Source: Colwellia maritima (lineage in GTDB: Bacteria; Pseudomonadota; Gammaproteobacteria; Enterobacterales; Alteromonadaceae). Taken from it: a stretch of 64,000 nt of DNA. The notes below the pieces were generated by a model, which saw only the letters and a program-made list of their open reading frames with translations, was not told the origin of the DNA and ran no database searches. A program made the translations under genes and the position numbers. Of this stretch, positions 1 through 11,069 are shown piece by piece; the first letter of the stretch is position 1; each line of letters starts with the position of its first letter. The stretch is from positions 310,001 to 374,000 of the forward strand of contig NZ_JAKKSL010000004.1 in NCBI RefSeq assembly GCF_022669015.1, written 5' to 3'.

Positions 1-1
1 T

Positions 2-436
2 GAAAATTACAAAACCCGAAAAATACATGCTAGTCATATTCTTTTCCGTGTAAACCCCAAAATGGATGAGGTTGAACGACAAGCGTTATTAACCTCAGCC
101 CAAGACGTTTATAGCAAAATAAAGAGTGGAGAAGATTTTTCAGAATTAGCTAAATCGCAATCACACGATAAAGTATCTGGTGCAAAAGGAGGCGATTTAG
201 GTTGGATCAATCAAGGAGCTATATCCGCAGAATTTTCACAAAAAATATTTAATCTAAAGGCGGGCGAAGTATCAGTACCATTTTTAACGGCTTATGGGTA
301 TCACATAGTTAAAGTTATTGATGAACCACAAGAAATTACTAAGTCATTTGAAAGTGTAAAAGGTGATATTCGTTATCAGCTACGTAACCAAAGTAAGCAA
401 GCTGAAATGGCAAGATTGATAAAATCGGTTGAGTAA
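2..436 (+). CDS. Parvulin-type peptidyl-prolyl cis-trans isomerase, C-terminal part (5' end outside window)
   Basis: The open frame runs into the left edge of the window, so the N-terminus is missing. It shows the parvulin (PpiC/rotamase) signature: HASHILF near the start, then a GGDLGWI segment, then YGYHIVKV near the end, which is the usual order of the fold. Parvulins isomerise prolyl bonds and, in the periplasm, act as folding chaperones for secreted and outer-membrane proteins. A second related protein follows at 727, and the next genes encode very large secreted proteins, so a role in their export or folding is plausible but inferred. It could also be an EpsD-like isomerase of an exopolysaccharide/PEP-CTERM locus. 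The rotamase call is secure; the role is not. Confidence 0.85.
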   Translation, partial: ENYKTRKIHASHILFRVNPKMDEVERQALLTSAQDVYSKIKSGEDFSELAKSQSHDKVSGAKGGDLGWINQGAISAEFSQKIFNLKAGEVSVPFLTAYGYHIVKVIDEPQEITKSFESVKGDIRYQLRNQSKQAEMARLIKSVE

Positions 437-446
437 ATCGACAATA

Positions 447-460
447 TAACCATATGGTTA
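447..460. other. 14-bp perfect palindrome between the two isomerase genes
   Basis: The bases TAACCATATGGTTA read the same on both strands. They lie 10 bases after the stop of the first isomerase. A T-run is only loosely placed downstream, so this may be a weak terminator or an operator. The rest of the 437-726 gap is AT-rich with no gene I can support. Confidence 0.35.
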
Positions 461-726
461 CATCGAATTAACCCTATTTTTTAATACGCAGGAGTCATAT
501 ATTGGCTCCGTAAAATTATTTACACCAGTTTCATTAATTTGGTGATCTATTTTGTACACAGGAAAAACAGCCAAGGACAAGGTTCTTATTTTAATAATTA
601 GCAGTTTTAACTATTAAATAACAAAGTGTTGGCGGTTTTAACAAGTAAAAATGATTACATAGTTAGCGATAATGGTATTACATCAAAAATAATAAATACT
701 GTAAAAATAATAAAAGGCTAACTATC

Positions 727-1597
727 GTGAATACATTACCTCAATCTATTACTATGTTACTCGCTAGTATTCTTCTGCTGAGTAGCTGCAATCGCGCTGA
801 AGAAACTAAGCATGAGTCACCAATTGAGCAAAGCACTATTTTGGCTCATGTTAATAATGAGGTAATTACCGATGAAGATCTGCAATTTTTCATTAATAAA
901 ACCTTTGCTAATAATTCTTTAGCCATTAGAAATAAAGAAATAAAGAAAAACATATTAGCTTGATTTAGTCGCTTCAAAAGCAATGAAAATTGCAATGCAA
1001 GCAGAGTTATCCCAAGAAGAAATCAATGATATTAAACTAAAGACTCAACACTACGAAGAAGAGTTATTTATAAAAGAATACCTCAAACAATATGCTATTC
1101 CTGAGCCAGTTTCGTCCGCTATGATAAGTAGTTATTATCAAGAACACTTAGATCAATTTGGTCAAGTAGATGTGAAAACGGTAGAGATCCTGCAGCGTAA
1201 AACAAAACTAAACGAAGGTGAACGAGACACAATATTAGCTAGTCTACCAACGATTAATGCTCAAACTGATTGGCAAAACTATGCCGAAAACAAAGGCAAA
1301 AGCCTTGGCTTAAGTTATGTAAAAACAAGATTTACTCCAGGGTTATTCGATAAAAATATTGCAGAAGTTATAGAAAAAATGCAGGTAGGTGAAAAGTCAA
1401 AAATCACTTTTGTGCAAGGCCAACCTTACATTCTTAGAGTATTAGCAATACAAACATTACCGGCAAAACCCTTGTCTTCAGTAAACGCAGATATTCGTAA
1501 AAAACTCGCAGCATTACAGCTTAAAAAAGCGGTTAAAGAAAGCACAGAGCAAGTATTACAGCAAACGAAGGTTGTGTACGTAGAGTTAAATGAATAA
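727..1597 (+). CDS. SurA/EpsD-like peptidyl-prolyl isomerase lipoprotein, frameshifted
   Basis: The start at 727 (GTG) gives a signal peptide ending in a lipobox (LLLSSC), so a lipoprotein is expected. A SurA-N-like stretch (LAHVNNEVITDEDLQFFI) follows. Frame 1 stops at 961; frame 2 continues without a break (LDLVASKAM...) to 1597, so one extra base near 958 splits an otherwise continuous protein of about 289 residues. The second half is helical with a degenerate rotamase-like region (VGEKSKITFVQGQPYILRV). It follows another isomerase and precedes the large repeat lipoprotein at 1638, suggesting a common transcription unit. No catalytic claim is made. Confidence is good for the family and moderate for the composite model. 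Confidence 0.7.
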
Positions 1598-1637
1598 TGA
1601 TTAGCAAAAACAGCAAAACAATAAAAAGGGAACTATT

Positions 1638-4600
1638 GTGAACACATTATCTAAAGCGACTATTGTGTTGCCGGGAGTATTTTCTTACTTAGTGGTTGTT
1701 TCCAGTCGGATGAAAAAAATGAGGCGCCCACAGAGCAAAATGCTAAAGATTCAGATGGCGATGGTGTTGCCGATAATGCGGATGCTTTCCCAAATGACCC
1801 TGCTGAAACGTCTGACTTAGATGGTGACGGTGTTGGTGATAATGCTGATGTATTTCCTGAGGATGCCACTGAAACGTCTGACTTTGATGGCGACGGCGTT
1901 GGCGATAATGCCGATGCATTTCCAGAAAATGACACTGAAACGTCTGACTTAGATGGCGACGGTGTTGGTGATAATAGCGATGCTTTTCCAGAAGATGAGA
2001 CTGAAACGTCTGACTTAGATGGTGATGGCGTTGGCGATAATGCGGATGCTTTTCCAGAAGATGAGACTGAAACGTCTGACTTAGATGGTGATGGCGTTGG
2101 CGATAATAACGACGTTTTCCCCGAAACGGCCTCTGAAACGTCTGATTTAGATGGCGACGGTGTTGGCGATAATGCGGATGCTTTCCCAAATGATCCTACT
2201 GAAACGTCTGACTTAGATGGCGACGGTGTTGGCGATAATGCCGATGCTTTCCCTGAGGATGACACTGAAACGTCTGACTTAGATGGTGATGGTGTTGGCA
2301 ACAATAGTGATGTAGACATTGATGGTGATGGCTTTATTAATACCCTTGAACAAGCAGCGGGTACAGACTTTTATAATATCAATGATTTTCCTGATGCAAT
2401 AAAACCACAAATAGTATTAAACAGTGAAACCCCCATTGATATTGAAGCTGATTTTTTTATTGTGTCAGGCACGGCTACCGATAATGCTCAACCTTATTCA
2501 GGGGTAAAGTCAGTAACGGTTGAGTCTAATCAATACCCTGATGTTATATTGACTGGTAGCTATGACCCCGCTAATGGTGCTTTTACTATTGAAGTTCCGA
2601 TAAAAGCATCAGAAAATATCATTAAGGTTACCGCTCAAGACTATTCTGGCAATAAAACTAATGCAGAGCTAGTAATTAATAGAGACCCATCGCTCACCTT
2701 TCTCAATATATTACCAACCAATGGTAGCTACACTACCAATGACACAACGGCAATTAGCGGTGAAATTTATTCACTTCTTCCGCTCAATGCCTTAACGCTT
2801 TCAATTAATGAATGGCAATTAACCCCAAGCGCCACCAGTAAAGTGAATGTTTACTCGTTTTATATGCCCAATATAAAGCTAGAGAATGGTTTAAATATAT
2901 TCAACCTTGTGGTTAAAAGTACAAACAACAAACAAGCGCAAAGTGTGCTCAATATTCATTTTACCCAAGACAATGTAGAAGAGATCCCTGCGCCTCAAAT
3001 TACCCTCACTCATGTTAGTGATGGTACCTTGTTAAATAAAGACACTTTTCGACTTACAGCATTAATTCAAAGTAGTGCAGGGCCGTTAACGGTTCAGTTA
3101 AACGGCAATACCCTTGTGCAGAGCACAGACGGGCTCTTACAATACCATCTGAATGAATTAATGACGTTTAATAATACCGATAATGGCACCACGGTCACTA
3201 TTACGGCAACCGATAGCTTGAACAAAACATCGACAAAAGAATTTACCTTTTACCGAGACACAAAAGCGCCGATAATTTCACTAACAACACCACTTATTCC
3301 AGGCATAACGAACGAAGTGAGCGACTCCCTTTATGTAATAAATGGCACGGTAAGTGACGAACACTTAGCGAGTATGCTCGTTAATGACCACCGGTTATTT
3401 TGCAACCCAGTAGCCCTGAAAATTCCTACACGTTTTCAGTGACAATACCCATTGCGAGCCAAGCCACCGTGCCCGTATCAATCTCGGCTTATGATCACAA
3501 TAGTAATAACACCACACTAGATTATCTATTACATAACAGTGCGACAGCGTCTTTAGAGTCGTTAATGCCGGCGGACAATAGTGAATTTGTAACCCAAGGC
3601 GAGCCCATTGTTGTGCAAGTGGCAGCCCGTGTGCATGGCTTAGTTGGTACTGAAATAGCAACCGTTCAATATTTATTAAATAATGATTTAAGTTCGCCCG
3701 TTACTATGGATATCAGCGGTACATTAGCAAGCGGTATGGTAACGTTGCCCGCGGTGGCGTCACAGATAAACATTATTATTTCACTGCACAACCAAAATGG
3801 CGAGCTGATCACTCAAAGTAAAATCAAGGTGAGCATCGCCTCCTTTACTGATATTCCTGTTGAAGTAATGCGTATAGAGCCAGTGAACAACAGTGATTTT
3901 ATTGAGCCCAATGCGCCTATTGAGATTTATTTTAATCGCGAGATAGACTTAAGCTTATTATCAGTGCAAGTGCGTGAAACCTTACACGGAAAAACCTACC
4001 TCAAAGATGATAACTTAGGCGAAGATTACCTGAGCTCAGAAGGTTATAAATTAGTGGATGTTCATCGAAACCTCATGCCGGTTTTGGGTAAAACCGAGCT
4101 TAACCCCGGCGGCACAGGCGTTGCTTTTTACGCAGACAAACTGTTTGGTTTTAACGCCGAGGTTTATGTTGACGTGATGTATAACGCAAAGGAAATATCA
4201 CGGTCATTTTTTTCAGTCAGAGAATTACCAACCTTAATTAACGGCGCAGTGGCAGACCAATTTGGGCAACCATTAGCCGGTGTAGCCGTTGAAATTCCTG
4301 AACTTGGTCGTAAAACGATTACCGATGGTGACGGCGGCTTTGCGTTTGGTTATCAAGAAACGGGTGAGCAAGTTATACCCAGTGGCCAGTATAGTTTAAC
4401 AATCAATAAAAACTTCACTACACCTAACTTGGGCATGTTAAGCACCAAAATCAGTGTACAGAAAAACTATGGTAACCAGTTAGAAAGATTCACATTACAA
4501 GAGTTAGACCGCACTATCGCCTTTGAGAATATCCGTAGTGGCCAAATTAACACCCTGGTTGGCGGCGACTTAATACTTGACCTGACCCAAGCTAAGGTAC

Positions 4601-5049
4601 TTTTTGATAACGGACGCACCGAGGGGTCAGCCCATCTGCAATTTCTACCGTTTGAGCATATTGGTACAAACATGTGGCCAGGCGCCGTACCCTTATGGCT
4701 ATATTCAAGCCAACCTAAAGGCGTTACGGTTGAAGGTAGTACGCACTTAACACTAAAAATTCCTAAACTGTCAGGCAGTTATAACTACATAAACCCCGCA
4801 TCATACCCTTATGTTGTGTTAGTTGGTTACAACGCTAACCAAGAGGTGATTGAGCCCATTGGGGTTGGCCGAGTTGACAATAACAAGGTGGTTAGTGTTG
4901 GTAGCGTTAACCTAACCTCATTAGACTTTATTGGTTACGCCCAAGTGCATCAGAATTTAGCAGAAACCTTAATAAGTTATGCCCAAGGCGAGCTGTCATT
5001 ACAACAATTAAAAGCGCAATTACAAGCGGCAATTCAGGGAAAAGGTTGA
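1638..5049 (+). CDS. Large lipoprotein with thrombospondin-3 calcium-binding repeats, Ig-like and carboxypeptidase-regulatory-like domains (two frameshifts)
   Basis: A GTG start at 1638 opens a signal peptide. After a shift near 1672 the other frame reads a lipobox (FLLSGC) and then runs open to 3442. A second shift near 3395, next to a T-run, moves the frame again to the stop at 5049. The composite is about 1,137 residues. Order: lipoprotein signal; eight full 22-residue repeats of type D-x-DGDGVGDN-ADAFP (1748-2275) plus a partial one; several Ig-like/cadherin-like beta domains (2460-3860); an SbsA-like Ig domain (about 3860-4220); a carboxypeptidase-regulatory-like beta sandwich (about 4230-4500); and a C-terminal domain. 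TSP3 repeats bind calcium and stiffen extracellular stalks. The stop overlaps the region just before the next secreted protein, so the two are probably co-transcribed. It is probably a surface-anchored partner of that protein (inference). Confidence 0.7.
1748..2300 (+). repeat. 66-bp tandem repeats encoding thrombospondin type 3 units
   Basis: Units start at 1748, 1814, 1880, 1946, 2012, 2078, 2144 and 2210, with a partial unit at 2276. Each encodes 22 residues with the pattern D-L-D-G-D-G-V-G-D-N-A-D-A-F-P-(E/N)-D-x-T-E-T-S. The Asp-rich loop is the calcium-binding signature. Units differ mostly at third codon positions, so they are old enough to have diverged yet keep exact length. Confidence 0.9.
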
Positions 5050-5054
5050 GACAC

Positions 5055-8000
5055 ATGATGAGTCAATTAATGCGCGTTATAACTACCGTATTCACACTAA
5101 TAAAAGCGAGTTGTTTTGATAAAAAGCGGGCCATGTTATGGACTATGCTTTGCCTGTTTTCTTCTAGCTCTGTATTTGCTATATATGGCCCTGCTATTTA
5201 CGTAGGTCTTGTACCTAATCTTTGGGACAAAACATGGTTATGTGATGGCACGCTCTGTGGTGCTTGACCCCGCAACCAATGAGCCTATTTTAGTGAACTA
5301 CAATACCGATGGCACAGAGGCGGTGTGGTGTCAGTGGGCGGCGGATACAGTATCTCTGAGCTATCCATTATGTCTGCTGCTGCTTTTCATGCAGAGCAAC
5401 AACGCATAGACGTATATAAGCTGCAATACAAAGAGACCTTGGCCAAAGGCGCTTATTTAATGTCGCGAGCTGCTTTTTTATCTGGTGAGTTTAAAGCCGC
5501 TGACAATAGCACCATTATTTCACCCCCTGGCTTACCAAGCAATATCAACAGCGTGTTAGTGAGAGGCCAAAGTGACCGACTATTACCTGACCCAAATGAA
5601 TTAGTGTTACTGGCGCTGACCTTTGACCATACTACCGCTAAGGTAGCGGATGATTCTGTCTCACTGGTTGTCACCCCAACGGGCAATATTCTGGCGCAAT
5701 CAGCTCAACATATCGGTTATCGCACCGGATTTTTTGGTAATCCCAATGAGGTACAAACCGGTAAAAGTTCGGGCGATGTTGATAACGACGAAACCATTTT
5801 TGGTCCTGTAGCGGGTGTAGGCGTGCATGTAGATACATCTGCCTACTATGGCGGGGGTAATATAACCGATAGGGACGGCAAATACGCATTCTCATTTTTT
5901 ATGCCCCAGTGTCCTGTTGGCGGTTGGGAGTTTAAAACCGATGTATGGTCTGAGCTTCATTACACCAACTTACTCCCCATGGGCAGTTCGGTTCGTTCGT
6001 ATTTTTTACGCACACCGGGCTATGACGCTTGTTTTGCCGATTTAGTACCGGTTATGTTAGCACCAGAAATCATCGGCATACTCGCAGGCTTATCAAAACC
6101 TTTTTATCAAAGTAACCTCTATGCGGATGTGATGTTTTTAACGGGGGTTATGTATATTAGCAACCGGCAGGGCTTTGATGTGCCTATTGGTGAAACAACA
6201 CATACCTCGTTTAGCGTAGCGGCGGATGACCGTTTACAGCATTTTTATGACTTTAATGGTGACGGGCAGTCAGACAAGGTTATTCAAGGTCACTTGGTCA
6301 CCAAAGCCAATGCAAATGGAGATAACGAAGAAGTTTTTGAAGCCAATAGCGAGGGCAATTTACAAGGGCTGTATTTTGACGCACCCGAAGCAGGCGAGGC
6401 ACCTGACCTACTGCGCCTTATCGACCAAGAGGTACGTAAAGCCTCTGTTGGCCTGTTAGAAAGTATTAGCACAGCCGATTTACGCAATACCGACGTACTC
6501 TTTTTTAGAGAGTCCACCGGACAATTAATCATGGAGCGAAACGGCTTAAAAGAAGCCGAAGTCAGAGGCGGTGAAGTACAGCTAAACGAAGAAACACAAC
6601 TGGTGGGTTATCGTGTTATGCTGCGCGGCCCTCGGGATTGGAGTTTGAATATTGGCGGCGGCGTAGGGCATACAAACCGACACCAAAGCTATGAAAACTG
6701 GGCGACTGAATACCAATTAACCGAGCCGTTTCAACAGAAAAATTCTGACTACATTCGTGAAGGCGAAACCATTAAAATTGTCGCTATTAACCGCGCCACG
6801 GGGTATATGGGCACAGCGAGCGCTAAAATTGACAGAACATCAGGTGTTTTAACCGTATTAGCACCACCGATAGTATTAAGGCCACCTAATTTAAAAATAT
6901 GGGCAGAGCGCAAATACAATGTTGATAAAGGCCTAACCAAAGGTGAAACGCGCAACTATACCATTGGCGCAGAGGGGGCAGCATTAACCAGTGACAGCAC
7001 CATCACCATCTACACCGAATGGTTAGACGAATACGGCAATCCGCTGCCTGATGAGCTTGGCCTAGACAACGGCGAGCAATATGGTTTTACCGGGCGCTTA
7101 GCCAAAGTCGTGGCGCCTAATCAACTACAAGGCGTTGGCGCAGGCAATGACTTAGCCTCGTTTGCCATAGCCCCCGGGCGCAAAACCCAAGTCATCAGTG
7201 TGGGCAGTAACCTCACCACGGCTGAGCATTATTATGTGCATGTGATTGGTAAAGGCAAAGACCAAGAATGTGGCGGTGGTGGCAGTTGCCCAAGCTTTAG
7301 CAACACCGGCACTACTGCGCCTTACGACACCCGGCCAAACTTACTGGTACCTTTTTTAGTACCACTGCCCGATGAAGACCGCACCTGGATTGACTACCGT
7401 ACCTACCGTGGTTTACTCGCCGATGAAACCATTACCAACAAACCCAATAAGCCACTGCCGGCGTATAGTCACGGGCGTACCGACCTGAATATCAATTCAG
7501 CCAGTATGGCCTAGAAATGAAAGAAATTAATGCAACAGCAACGGATGCAAGTGGCGCAGAAACAAGCACCAATATTCTCAAAAGTGACAGCCCAACCATC
7601 ACCAGTAGCGATGACTACATTACCGCCTTGTACTCACTCATTAGCAGTAATAACGACCGATTAACGGCGATAGACGGCCCACAAGAGTTGGTACTAGCAC
7701 TGGGCGAAGAAGAGCAGTTAATCACCATTGGCGAAGACCAAAGCATTACTTTTAGTAACATTGAACACCTATCACAACTTGCCCCTGAAGATTTTTTGAG
7801 TATAAGGCTTTACACCAATAATGATGCCAGTAATATACTGTGGGAGTATGCGTTTTTAACCAATGATTTAGATATTGATTCCGATAATAATAATGGTTTT
7901 AGTGAACCAGACTCGTCTGGGACTGAAGAGCGTATGGAGTCAAAATTTAATGATTTGGATAAGCCGGGTAAACTAATTGTTGTTGATGCAAGTATTGAAA

Positions 8001-8470
8001 ACGTAGAAGGTAATGATAATACCTTACCAGGTTTTGCTAATTACTTCGGAATAAAGAAAACCACTTTTGTGCCTTTAGTGATTCATGTCAACCTTGGCGA
8101 ACAAGGAGATCGTGATAAGACGCTTTTACAGCTTTCTTATTATGCTTCTGTACCAAAAAGTCCGGCAGAATTCGAATATCATTTTTATGATGAGGATGCT
8201 GAAAACGATGGTGATGAAAAATCAGACAAAGACAAGAAACAATACATCCCTAGTAAAGGGGTGTTGAGAGTGTGGACCAAAAAATCAACACAAGACAGAA
8301 ATTACTTGTCTGTCATAGAATCCGGTGATTTTGTACCAACAGATATTTTGATTCGGTTAAGTCAGTTACCTGAATTGGTTGATGACAAATTAACCTTGTA
8401 TGTTGAGGTTGTCGGTATTAGTGAATTACCCGGCAATTATTTAATTCAAGCAAAGATTGTAAACTTATAA
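5055..8470 (+). CDS. Large secreted core protein with variable C-terminal tail (full-length copy; frameshifts)
   Basis: The ATG at 5055 follows the previous stop by five bases. An N-terminal signal segment (MLWTMLCLFSSSSVFA) predicts export. The frame changes near 5235 and 5325, and two extra bases near 7469, compared with the second copy at 14841, separate the last third. The composite is about 1,138 residues. Recognisable parts are a carboxypeptidase-regulatory-like strand pattern (5805-5905), a DFNGDGQSDKV calcium-loop-like segment near 6247, and a long beta-rich core. The part from 6241 to 7854 is repeated almost exactly at 13616-15229. After 7854 the two copies share nothing; here the tail is an acidic domain of about 200 residues (DIDSDNNNGFSEPD...). 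This is the layout of a tip-exchange protein (Rhs/CdiA-like logic), though I recognise no YD or FHA repeats. Function is unknown. Confidence 0.65.
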
Positions 8471-8547
8471 CGCCTCAAACCTCTATTTTTATCCAATAAA
8501 TTTATGATGGAATAGGTGTGACAATTAACACTAAAAGGAAGTGTATC

Positions 8548-9411
8548 ATGACAAAGTTAACAAAATATTATATAGGTGTATTAATGTTTGGTAGCATAAT
8601 GCTTTCATCTTTAGCCTCGGCAACAGATGACCAAAGTGCGATCAACCGATTAGTTCAATTAAGCACAATTCCCACGCAAGCCTCCATAGATGAAGTGATT
8701 GCGTTAGGCAGCGAAGGTAGCACTAATGAAATGCGTCAGCAATACGTTTTTACTGCATTAATTCGTATTGGTCCATCGGTCAGTGGTGATGCTTATGCAA
8801 AAGACATTTTGGATATGGGTACGGCAAGTGCTAAGAACTTGCAAGGTGCGCTAGCCTACTTATCTAGCCACCCAGAGAACTGGATGGCTCCTTATGTAGC
8901 AACTTATATTCAAGCAAGCCAAGCGGGTATTATTCGCTCAATGGCCGCCTATTTAGCCGGGCGTCTTAATTTAACAGCGCAAAAAAATAACATACTAACG
9001 ATAATGGCTGATACAACCATTGCGGATGACCGTATTCACGCCGCTTTAGGTTTGTCACACCTTATTACGGGCGCAGAATTTAATACTGTCATTGATAGTT
9101 CTAGTATGCGTGCTTGGGACAAAAAACTCATACATAGTTACAACGATTTTAATTGGGCGAATAATGAAGAAAAAGACAAATTAGTGAGTACCTTGTATCA
9201 GCGCAGTGAAACTTTTTTAGTACTTACCGCGTATGAGTATTTGCTCAAGAACGATAAAATTGATTTATTAAAACGCCTTAAAATCATTAACGACGACAAT
9301 GGCAATGCTGCAATCACTTATCCGCCCATGCAAGCCGTTGTGCGTATGTTAGGTTACCAAACCAGCGGTACTTTTGATGCGGCACAAATCACTAAATTAG
9401 CATTGATGTAA
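8548..9411 (+). CDS. Exported alpha-helical (HEAT-like) protein of unknown function
   Basis: The start at 8548 is preceded by AAAGGAAG and is preferred to a further in-frame start at 8518. A signal peptide (to about residue 26, SSLASA) is followed by about 260 residues of short amphipathic helices of HEAT/armadillo character, for example GALAYLSSHPENW and RIHAALGLSHLI. No catalytic motif is visible. It sits directly after the core protein and before the lipoprotein pair, on the same strand with short gaps, so one operon is likely. Such a place behind a tip-bearing protein could suit an accessory or protective partner, but this is only positional. Confidence 0.6.
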   Translation: MTKLTKYYIGVLMFGSIMLSSLASATDDQSAINRLVQLSTIPTQASIDEVIALGSEGSTNEMRQQYVFTALIRIGPSVSGDAYAKDILDMGTASAKNLQGALAYLSSHPENWMAPYVATYIQASQAGIIRSMAAYLAGRLNLTAQKNNILTIMADTTIADDRIHAALGLSHLITGAEFNTVIDSSSMRAWDKKLIHSYNDFNWANNEEKDKLVSTLYQRSETFLVLTAYEYLLKNDKIDLLKRLKIINDDNGNAAITYPPMQAVVRMLGYQTSGTFDAAQITKLALM

Positions 9412-9480
9412 TCATAAAGACAATCAATGGGGTAGCATGGTTGTTAACTTTGCCGCTTCTATAAAGAGAAAGGAAATTCG

Positions 9481-10172
9481 ATGAAAAAAACTCACTATTC
9501 ACACCGTAAGATATTAGCAAAACTTACCGTACTGCTCCTGCTTTTATCCATGGCAGGGTGTTCAATGGTTTCGGGACGATATGGCCCGTTTACCTTTACC
9601 GTACAAACTCAAAGTGGCGAGCAAGTGAACGATGTTATTGTTACATTGATATTCGCCAGACCGAACTCACTTTTTCGCTCTAACCACACTTATATAGAGA
9701 CACGCCTTGCTAATAGTGGTGAAAAAGTCACCTTGCCCCGTGGCTATGTGCTTGATACTGATGATACCGGTATCGGCATGATTTTAAGTGTGCAGCATAT
9801 GGATTATTACCAGTATTCCACGGAATATGTCACCATTAATACCGCCGATAAAAACGTTGTTATTGTTTTGCCTGATCCCATAATAGCGAGAAAAAAATGG
9901 GTGAGGAAAAAGAAATTCAAAGGATAATGAAAAGCTCATTATTGTCAAAAAATAAAAGAAATCGTACGGAATCAATAAAATTAGAAAAAATCATGGCTTT
10001 GTATAGCATTTCAAAAGGTTATTTTGTTGATTTAGTCAAGTTAGGTCGAGAAGATTTAGTTGAGAGATATTTAAAACAAAAAATGACGGCTATTTTTGGG
10101 ATTGATCTTAGTTCTTCTGAAGCTAGAGAAACTGAACGCCAAGTAAGAGAGAATATTCGTGTTCGTACTTAA
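9481..10172 (+). CDS. Small lipoprotein, copy 1 (frameshift in an A7 run)
   Basis: AAAGGAAATTCG precedes the start. The signal peptide ends in a clear lipobox (LSMAGC). A beta-rich domain follows (GRYGPFTFTVQTQSGEQV...). At about 9893, in AAAAAAA, the frame shifts; the continuing frame (MGEEKEIQRIMKS...) runs to 10172 and matches the C-terminal half of copy 2 (YSIS-YFV-LVKLGREDLVE). The composite is about 230 residues. It is one of two tandem paralogues and its function is unknown. Confidence 0.65.
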
Positions 10173-10308
10173 AATATATAAAAAGAAAATACTACTAACC
10201 ACCTTTGTTGCCAGTATCTCATTTGCAGTATTGGCGCATGATACTAAAGTGACCCACCCAGTAATTACCCTTGAAGCCATTCGCTTGCTTGAAAAGCAAG
10301 ACAATTAG
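10159..10308 (+). pseudogene. 5' remnant of the phospholipase C-like gene
   Basis: A 49-codon frame from a GTG at 10159 encodes a signal peptide and HDTKVTHPVITLEAIRLLEK, the same N-terminus as the complete gene at 11053. It ends in a stop created by the duplication junction. It overlaps the end of lipoprotein copy 1 exactly as the complete gene overlaps copy 2. It is a leftover of the tandem duplication. Confidence 0.75.
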
Positions 10309-10388
10309 CATTGATGTAATCATAAAGACAATCAATGGGGTAGCATGGTTGTTAACTTTGCCGCCTCTATAAAGAGAAAGGAAATTCG

Positions 10389-11069
10389 ATGACAAAAACA
10401 CACTATTCATACCGCAAGATATTAGCAAAACTTACCGTACTGCTCCTGCTTTTATCCATGGCAGGGTGTTCAATGGTTTCGGGACGATATGGCCCGTTTA
10501 CCTTTACCGTACAAACTCAAAGTGGCGAGCAAGTGGACGATATTATTGTTGGTTTGGCGTTTAGTCGACCCAATTCACTTTTTCGTTCTAACCACACATA
10601 TAGAGAAAAACTCCTTGTTAATAGTGGTGAAAAAGTCACCTTGCCCCGTGGCTATGTGCTTGATACTGATGATACCGGTATCGGCATGATTTTAAGTGTA
10701 CGGCATATGGATTATTACCAGTATTCCACGGAATATGTCACCATTAATACCGCCGATAAAAACGGTATTATTGTTTTGCCTGACCCTATTATTAAAAAGA
10801 ATAAAGAGATTACTGAAAAAGAGATTCAAGAATTAATGTCATTCCGCAATATAAGCCGTCCTGAAGCAATAAGCAGTCAAAAAAGAGCTAATTTATATTC
10901 AATTTCACAACGTTATTTTGTTGCTTTAGTAAAATTAGGTCGAGAAGATTTAGTTGAAAAATATTTAACATTAAAAATGACCGCTATGTTTGGTAATAAC
11001 CCTAATTCTCCCGAAGCTAAAGCCGTTGAGAGTAAAGTAAGAGAGGGTATTCGTGTACGTACTCAATAA
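10389..11069 (+). CDS. Small lipoprotein, copy 2 (intact)
   Basis: This 226-residue protein has a lipoprotein signal (LSMAGC at about residues 22-27), a beta-rich N-terminal half almost identical to copy 1, and a helical C-terminal half (KRANLYSISQRYFVALVKL...). Its last codons overlap the next gene's start at 11053 by 17 bases, so translation is probably coupled. I recognise no family. Its position before a phospholipase-like exported protein suggests a partner or a protective lipoprotein, as immunity lipoproteins often are, but the sequence does not prove this. Confidence 0.75.
   Translation: MTKTHYSYRKILAKLTVLLLLLSMAGCSMVSGRYGPFTFTVQTQSGEQVDDIIVGLAFSRPNSLFRSNHTYREKLLVNSGEKVTLPRGYVLDTDDTGIGMILSVRHMDYYQYSTEYVTINTADKNGIIVLPDPIIKKNKEITEKEIQELMSFRNISRPEAISSQKRANLYSISQRYFVALVKLGREDLVEKYLTLKMTAMFGNNPNSPEAKAVESKVREGIRVRTQ

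Noticed and set aside
1660-2319. Long minus-strand frame opposite the calcium repeats
   Set aside because: It is the mirror of the 66-bp repeats; its Ser/Pro-rich sequence is the complement of the DGDG codons.
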